Origin: an uncultured Collinsella sp.
GTDB taxonomy: Bacteria > Actinomycetota > Coriobacteriia > Coriobacteriales > Coriobacteriaceae
Assembly (NCBI GenBank): GCA_900552185.1
Contig: URYT01000016.1
Coordinates: 1 to 17,761 of the forward strand
Direction of reading: 5' to 3'
Length of the DNA: 17,761 nt
This document shows positions 14,119 through 17,761 of the stretch, piece after piece (position 1 is the first letter of the stretch; every line of letters starts with the position of its first letter). The notes under the pieces were generated by a model. That model saw only the letters and a list, made by a program, of their open reading frames with translations, searched no databases and was not told the origin of the DNA. The translations under genes and the position numbers were made by a program.

Positions 14119-14815
14119 CGAAAACAAGGGCATTCACGCCACGGGGGTATCGCGGCGTGTGTGGATTGCGCTGATCGCTCTGTGCGTCGCCAATGTCGTA
14201 GCGCACCTCATGGTGATGCCGAGCTTGCCCGGGCAGATTCCCACGCACTGGGGCGCGAACGGCGCCGTCGACGGTTGGGGTCCCAGCTGGATGGCATCGG
14301 CGCTCGGCGCATTGCCTCTGGTGCTTCTCGCAATGTTCTGCGTGGTGCCGCGCATCGATCCCAAAGGTGAGGCATATCGAACCTCGGGCAAGTTCTATCA
14401 GGGCTTCGTAATCGCCTTCACCTTGTTCATGTGCGCCATAAGCTGGCTGGGAGAGCTTACGGTCTGGGGCGTGGTGCCGGCGGTCGGTTCGGTTAACGTG
14501 CTGATTTCCGGTGTTGTCGGTTTGCTGTTCATCGGCGTAGGCAACTACTTGCCGCGTGTGAAGCAGAACTATACGCTCGGTATCATGACGCCTTGGGCGC
14601 TTGCCAATCCCGAGAACTGGCGCCGTACGCAGCGCTTTGGCGGTGCCTGCTTTATGGTGCTGGGCTTTGGCCTGATTGTGATGGGTGTGGCAGGCAGCGT
14701 GCTTTCGAGTGAAGTCGTCGCCGCGGTGATTGCGGTTCTGGCGTTTGGTTCGGTTGGAGCCGTCTACGTCTACTCGTATCTGCTGTGGCGCAAATCGCAG
14801 CGAGCCGCTCGCTAA
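14111..14815 (+). CDS. SdpI-family membrane protein (DUF1648 plus SdpI domain)
   Basis: A 234-aa integral membrane protein with about six hydrophobic segments. The first carries the DUF1648 signature (MPSLPGQIPTHWGANGAVDGWGPSW, the LPxxIPxHxxxxGxxDxW pattern), followed by the SdpI/YhfL block (VGNYLPRVKQNYTLGIMTPWALANPENWRRTQRFGG). In B. subtilis, SdpI confers immunity to the SDP toxin and relays the signal by binding SdpR; here the SDP toxin genes are not in the window. The start is the ATG at 14111 (AAGG upstream), overlapping the regulator's stop codon; the GTG at 14102 is less likely. Two terminators follow. A role in immunity against, or sensing of, a membrane-active peptide is inference from the pair. 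Confidence 0.85.
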   Translation: MNNENKGIHATGVSRRVWIALIALCVANVVAHLMVMPSLPGQIPTHWGANGAVDGWGPSWMASALGALPLVLLAMFCVVPRIDPKGEAYRTSGKFYQGFVIAFTLFMCAISWLGELTVWGVVPAVGSVNVLISGVVGLLFIGVGNYLPRVKQNYTLGIMTPWALANPENWRRTQRFGGACFMVLGFGLIVMGVAGSVLSSEVVAAVIAVLAFGSVGAVYVYSYLLWRKSQRAAR

Positions 14816-14850
14816 GGTTGCGGAAAACTAGCGTACGCAGTTCATAGTAT

Positions 14851-14867
14851 GTTCCGGGGGAACTTTT
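14851..14867 (+). terminator. short terminator hairpin after the sdpI-like gene
   Basis: GTTCC (14851-14855), loop GGG, GGAAC (14859-14863), then TTTT. A stronger terminator follows 15 bp later. Confidence 0.45.
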
Positions 14868-14881
14868 CCCAGGTAGTATTA

Positions 14882-14909
14882 GGGGGTATGGGCAACCATG
14901 CCCCTTTTT
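14882..14909 (+). terminator. strong Rho-independent terminator before ettA
   Basis: GGGGTATGG pairs with CCATGCCCC (9 bp, one G-T) around a GCAA tetraloop, followed by TTTTT. It ends 92 bp before the ettA start codon. It most simply ends the sdpR-sdpI transcript; if ettA is transcribed from a promoter upstream of it (a TAGTAT at 14874-14879 is the best visible candidate), it would act as an attenuator. Confidence 0.75.
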
Positions 14910-15000
14910 CGTTACGTTTCAGAGCTGGTTTCCTCATTTCGTTTCCACTAAAGCGAAACAAGAATAGGAAAACAGCAGGTAGAAAGGATAAAACAGGCAT

Positions 15001-16680
15001 ATGGCTGAGTTTATCTACCAGATGTATCAGGCTCGCAAGGCCCATGGCGACAAGGTGATCCTTGACGACGTGACCCTGAGCTTCTACCCCGGTGCCAAGA
15101 TCGGCGTTGTGGGTCCCAACGGCATGGGCAAGTCCACCCTGCTCAAGATCATGGCCGGCATCGAGGAGGTCTCCAACGGCGATGCCAGGCTCACCCCCGG
15201 CTACACTGTGGGCATCCTGCAGCAGGAGCCGCCGCTCGATGACGACAAGACCGTCATCGAGAACGTGCGCATGGCGTTTGGCGATATGATCGCCAAGGTC
15301 GATCGCTTCAATAAGATCGGCGAGGAGATGTGCGACCCGGATTGCGACATGGATGCCCTCATGGCCGAGATGGGCAAGCTCCAGGACGAGATCGACGCCG
15401 CCGACGGCTGGGATATCGATTCCAAGCTCGGTCAGGCCATGGACGCCCTGCAGCTGCCCGATTCCGACATGCCGGTTAACGTGCTTTCCGGCGGCGAGCG
15501 CCGTCGCGTGGCCCTGTGCAAGCTGCTGCTCGAGGCTCCCGACCTGCTGCTGCTCGATGAGCCCACGAACCACCTGGACGCCGAGTCGATTCTGTGGCTC
15601 GAGCACTTCCTGCACAACTACCAGGGCGCGGTGCTTGCCGTCACGCACGATCGCTACTTTCTGGATAACGTTGCCGAGTGGATCTGCGAGGTCGACCGCG
15701 GTCACCTTTATCCCTACAAGGGCAACTACTCCACGTATCTGGAGACCAAGGCCGCCCGTATCGAGGCGCAGGGCAACCGCGACGCCAAGCTCGCCAAGCG
15801 CATGGAGGCCGAGCTCGAGTGGGTACGCAGCTCGCCCAAGGCTCGCCAGGCCAAGAACAAGGCCCGTCTGGCTCGCTACGAGGAGATGGAGGCCGAGGCC
15901 CGCGCAAGCCAGAAGCTCGACTGGACCGACATCCGCATTCCCGTCGGACCGCGCCTGGGCAACAAGGTGCTCGAGGCCCATCACCTGCACAAGGAGTTCG
16001 ATGGCCGTGTGCTCATCGACGACCTATCATTCACCCTGCCGCGCAACGGCATCGTGGGCGTCATCGGTCCCAACGGCGTCGGTAAGACCACGCTGTTCAA
16101 GACGATTGTGGGTCTGGAGCCGCTGACTTCGGGCGAGCTCGAGGTGGGTGAGACCGTCAAGATCTCCTATGTCGATCAGAACCGTTCTGGCATCGACCCT
16201 GACAAGAACCTGTGGGAGGTCGTCTCGGATGGCCTGGACCACATGATGGTCGGCGAGACCGAGGTTCCGAGCCGCGCTTATGTGGCGAGCTTTGGCTTTA
16301 AGGGCCAGGACCAGCAGAAGCGCGCTGGCGTACTCTCCGGTGGTGAGCGCAATCGTCTGAACCTGGCACTCACGCTCAAGCAGGGCGGCAACCTGCTGCT
16401 CCTCGACGAGCCCACGAACGATCTCGACGTCGAGACGCTGTCCTCGCTCGAAGCGGCGCTGCTCGAGTTCCCGGGCTGCTCGGTGGTCATTAGCCACGAC
16501 CGCATGTTCCTGGACCGCGTCGCCACGCACATTCTGGCGTGGGAGGGCACCGACGAGAATCCGGGCAACTGGTATTGGTTCGAGGGCAACTTCGAGGCCT
16601 ACCAGGCCGACCGCGAGGCACGCCTCGGCAAGGAAGCCGCCAAGCCCCACCGCCTCCACCGCAAACTAACCCGCGACTAG
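15001..16680 (+). CDS. ettA: energy-dependent translational throttle protein EttA (ABC-F ATPase)
   Basis: A 559-aa tandem ABC ATPase (E. coli EttA 555 aa) that binds the ribosomal E site and gates the first steps of elongation according to the ATP/ADP ratio. The first domain has GPNGMGKST Walker A, signature LSGGERRRVALCKLLLE and LLLLDEPTNHLD. The P-site tRNA-interacting linker is the basic coiled stretch AKLAKRMEAELEWVRSSPKARQAKNKARLARYEEM. The second domain has GPNGVGKTT, LSGGERNRLNLALTLKQG and LLLLDEPTNDLD, followed by VVISHDRMFLDRVATHILAWEG. The opening MAEFIYQMYQARKAHGDKVIL resembles EttA rather than the resistance ABC-F proteins, and there are no membrane segments. AAAGGA lies 12 nt before the ATG, a rather long spacing. 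It is followed by a strong terminator and appears monocistronic. Confidence 0.92.
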   Translation: MAEFIYQMYQARKAHGDKVILDDVTLSFYPGAKIGVVGPNGMGKSTLLKIMAGIEEVSNGDARLTPGYTVGILQQEPPLDDDKTVIENVRMAFGDMIAKVDRFNKIGEEMCDPDCDMDALMAEMGKLQDEIDAADGWDIDSKLGQAMDALQLPDSDMPVNVLSGGERRRVALCKLLLEAPDLLLLDEPTNHLDAESILWLEHFLHNYQGAVLAVTHDRYFLDNVAEWICEVDRGHLYPYKGNYSTYLETKAARIEAQGNRDAKLAKRMEAELEWVRSSPKARQAKNKARLARYEEMEAEARASQKLDWTDIRIPVGPRLGNKVLEAHHLHKEFDGRVLIDDLSFTLPRNGIVGVIGPNGVGKTTLFKTIVGLEPLTSGELEVGETVKISYVDQNRSGIDPDKNLWEVVSDGLDHMMVGETEVPSRAYVASFGFKGQDQQKRAGVLSGGERNRLNLALTLKQGGNLLLLDEPTNDLDVETLSSLEAALLEFPGCSVVISHDRMFLDRVATHILAWEGTDENPGNWYWFEGNFEAYQADREARLGKEAAKPHRLHRKLTRD

Positions 16681-16735
16681 GCGCCGACAGTGGCCCTGGG
16701 GCCGACGAGGGCGCACTTATCATATTCCCCCATCG

Positions 16736-16771
16736 AAGAGGGCGGTCTCACAGGGATCGCCCTCTTTCTAT
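16736..16771 (+). terminator. terminator of ettA
   Basis: AAGAGGGCG (16736-16744) pairs perfectly with CGCCCTCTT (16758-16766) around a 13-nt loop, followed by TCTATCTTTT. Confidence 0.8.
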
Positions 16772-16833
16772 CTTTTGATTGATATGTTGCTGAGTTTTTC
16801 TCTATCATTTTCTCGAATTCATGTCGAATATGT

Positions 16834-16879
16834 CCTAATCTAACTGATATAATACCCCTATTAGGCAATCTATAGATTG
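16834..16879 (+). promoter_or_regulatory. promoter and operator of the pezAT-like operon
   Basis: A perfect TATAAT at 16848-16853 is flanked by an inverted repeat CCTAAT (16834-16839) and ATTAGG (16860-16865). A perfect 14-bp palindrome CAATCTATAGATTG (16866-16879) follows directly. The -35 is poor (TCGAAT at 18-nt spacing). The palindromes straddle the transcription start, as expected for autoregulation by the HTH antitoxin, whose start codon is 7 bp further on. The A+T-rich stretch 16770-16860 is unlike the surrounding coding DNA. Confidence 0.65.
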
Positions 16880-16886
16880 GATAATC

Positions 16887-17456
16887 ATGAGAGAACACGA
16901 CATGTCCCAGCAAATTAAGGAGATCCGGAAGCACTACGGGCTCTCCCAACAGGCCTTTGCGCGGCTACTCGGCATCGGCGAGGCCAGCATCACTCGCTAC
17001 GAGAAGGGTATCGCCCCCACCAAGGCCAACGCCAACCTCATTCGCGCCACCATGATTCCCGCGTTCATGGCCGGCTGCCTCGAGCGCGACGGCGACGCGC
17101 TTACCCCCAAGCAGCGCGCATCGGTCGAGAAGATCGTCTACGCGGAAGTGACCTTTGACGAGGGAGGAGACGTCATGGACACGACGGAAATCTACGAGAT
17201 AACGTTGCAGCAGGAGGTGTTGAACGAATCCGCCTGGGACATCATGGCGCAGATCTCCAGAGCACGCGCCGAGGCAAAGCTCAAGGGAAATGACGAGCTA
17301 ACGATAATCTACGACGACATCGAGCAACAGATCGCTCGCCTTGTGCCCGAAATTCTCTCGGACTCAGCGGCCAACCAACATGCTATCGATGAGATACGAG
17401 GGCAACTGAAAGGCTTTCAGCAATTTCTTTCGACCCAGCTCGCAAAGGCGGCCTAA
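16887..17456 (+). CDS. PezA-like HTH antitoxin
   Basis: A 189-aa protein (184 aa if the ATG at 16902 is used, which has GAGAG upstream). Its N-terminal XRE-type helix-turn-helix is IKEIRKHYGLSQQAFARLLGIGEASITRYEKG, followed by a linker and a helical C-terminal part beginning YEITLQQEVLNESAWDIMAQISRARAEAK. That part lines up by eye with the toxin-binding C-terminus of pneumococcal PezA (YELTLKIEIVKE...). It should repress its own promoter and neutralise the toxin encoded next, 2 bp downstream. Relative to PezA (158 aa) it is longer by about 30 residues, mainly between the two parts (MAGCLERDGDALTPKQRASVEKIVYAEV). The HTH also resembles those of MqsA/YgiT-type antitoxins, but there is no zinc-binding Cys pair. 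Confidence 0.75.
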   Translation: MREHDMSQQIKEIRKHYGLSQQAFARLLGIGEASITRYEKGIAPTKANANLIRATMIPAFMAGCLERDGDALTPKQRASVEKIVYAEVTFDEGGDVMDTTEIYEITLQQEVLNESAWDIMAQISRARAEAKLKGNDELTIIYDDIEQQIARLVPEILSDSAANQHAIDEIRGQLKGFQQFLSTQLAKAA

Positions 17457-17458
17457 TC

Positions 17459-17761
17459 ATGGGCGATGAAGACAAATACACCGAAAGAGAGTTCAGCGAA
17501 AAGTTCGAAGAGCTGCGCTGGAATCTCCTGAGCGCCTATCGCCCTACCCTTGAATCGCCACCTCAGGCTTTTTTGCTCGGGGGCCAGAGCGGGGCAGGGA
17601 AAACCACGCTCCACAAGATCATCCATCGCCGACTGGACGGCAATGGCATCAGCATCAACGGGGACGACTATCGAAAGTTCCACCCCCGTTTCTTGGAGCT
17701 TCAGCGCATCTACGGAGACGAGGCCGTTAACTATACTGCGCCATGGGCAGGACGCATGACC
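17459..17761 (+). CDS. zeta/PezT-family toxin, 3' part off window
   Basis: The first 101 codons are present. Walker A (GGQSGAGKTT) lies at residues 41-50, and INGDDYRKFHPRFLELQRIYGDEAV (65-89) matches the catalytic region of PezT (GDxFRxxHP), with the acidic residues 69-70 at the expected position of the catalytic Asp. Zeta/PezT toxins phosphorylate UDP-N-acetylglucosamine, poisoning cell-wall synthesis. The start ATG at 17459 is 2 bp after the antitoxin stop codon, an arrangement typical of toxin-antitoxin operons. The remaining half, including the substrate-binding C-terminus, lies outside the window, so integrity is unknown. Confidence 0.85.
   Translation, partial: MGDEDKYTEREFSEKFEELRWNLLSAYRPTLESPPQAFLLGGQSGAGKTTLHKIIHRRLDGNGISINGDDYRKFHPRFLELQRIYGDEAVNYTAPWAGRMT

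Noticed and set aside
1..17761. CRISPR arrays, rRNA or tRNA genes
   Set aside because: No regularly spaced repeats, and no cloverleaf or rRNA-like segments, were found on reading. The only tandem repeat (2729-2764) has two units without spacers.

Overview
The window looks like a piece of a Coriobacteriia genome, most likely Collinsella or a close relative. That reading rests on the G+C-rich coding bias, the strong purine-rich ribosome binding sites, and the combination of gut-type fructoselysine genes, SdpR/SdpI, EttA and a PezAT-like module. It is inferred from gene content, not from a marker gene. Most of the sequence is ordinary chromosome, with accessory DNA at both ends.

Layout. 1-2681 (minus strand) is a fragment of an integrative conjugative or mobilizable element: an unknown 296-aa protein, a ClpP-like serine protease, and a VirD4/TraG-type coupling ATPase. 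The ATPase is interrupted by an in-frame TAG where a Trp codon is expected, and it runs off the left edge. 2682-3170 is a gene-free divergent spacer with a short tandem repeat and one orphan hairpin. 3171-4737 holds two HAD-superfamily phosphatases (Cof type, then beta-phosphoglucomutase type), each followed by a terminator hairpin.

4888-11666 is the centrepiece: a HutC-type GntR regulator followed, after a terminator and a perfect 23-bp inverted repeat, by five co-directional genes. These encode a YfcC/DcuC-type membrane transporter, a YtcJ-like amidohydrolase, a FrlC-like epimerase, a FrlB-like SIS-domain deglycase and a FrlD-like PfkB kinase. Together they make a coherent fructoselysine (Amadori product) pathway: uptake, epimerisation, 6-phosphorylation, and cleavage to glucose 6-phosphate and lysine. 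Two components differ from the E. coli frl operon: the transporter family, and the extra amidohydrolase, whose metal site appears altered.

11711-11940 is a 230-bp palindrome-rich element with perfect 31-bp terminal inverted repeats, lying between the convergent frlD and tatD 3' ends. 11946-13540 (minus) carries tcdA followed by tatD, transcribed from a perfect TATAAT -10. 13541-13839 contains an apparently orphan promoter and terminator pair that could make a ~97-nt RNA, then the promoter and operator of an sdpR-sdpI-type pair (13840-14815) without any sdpABC toxin genes. 15001-16680 encodes the translation factor EttA. 16887-17761 starts a PezAT-like toxin-antitoxin operon with its operator palindrome; the toxin is cut by the right edge.
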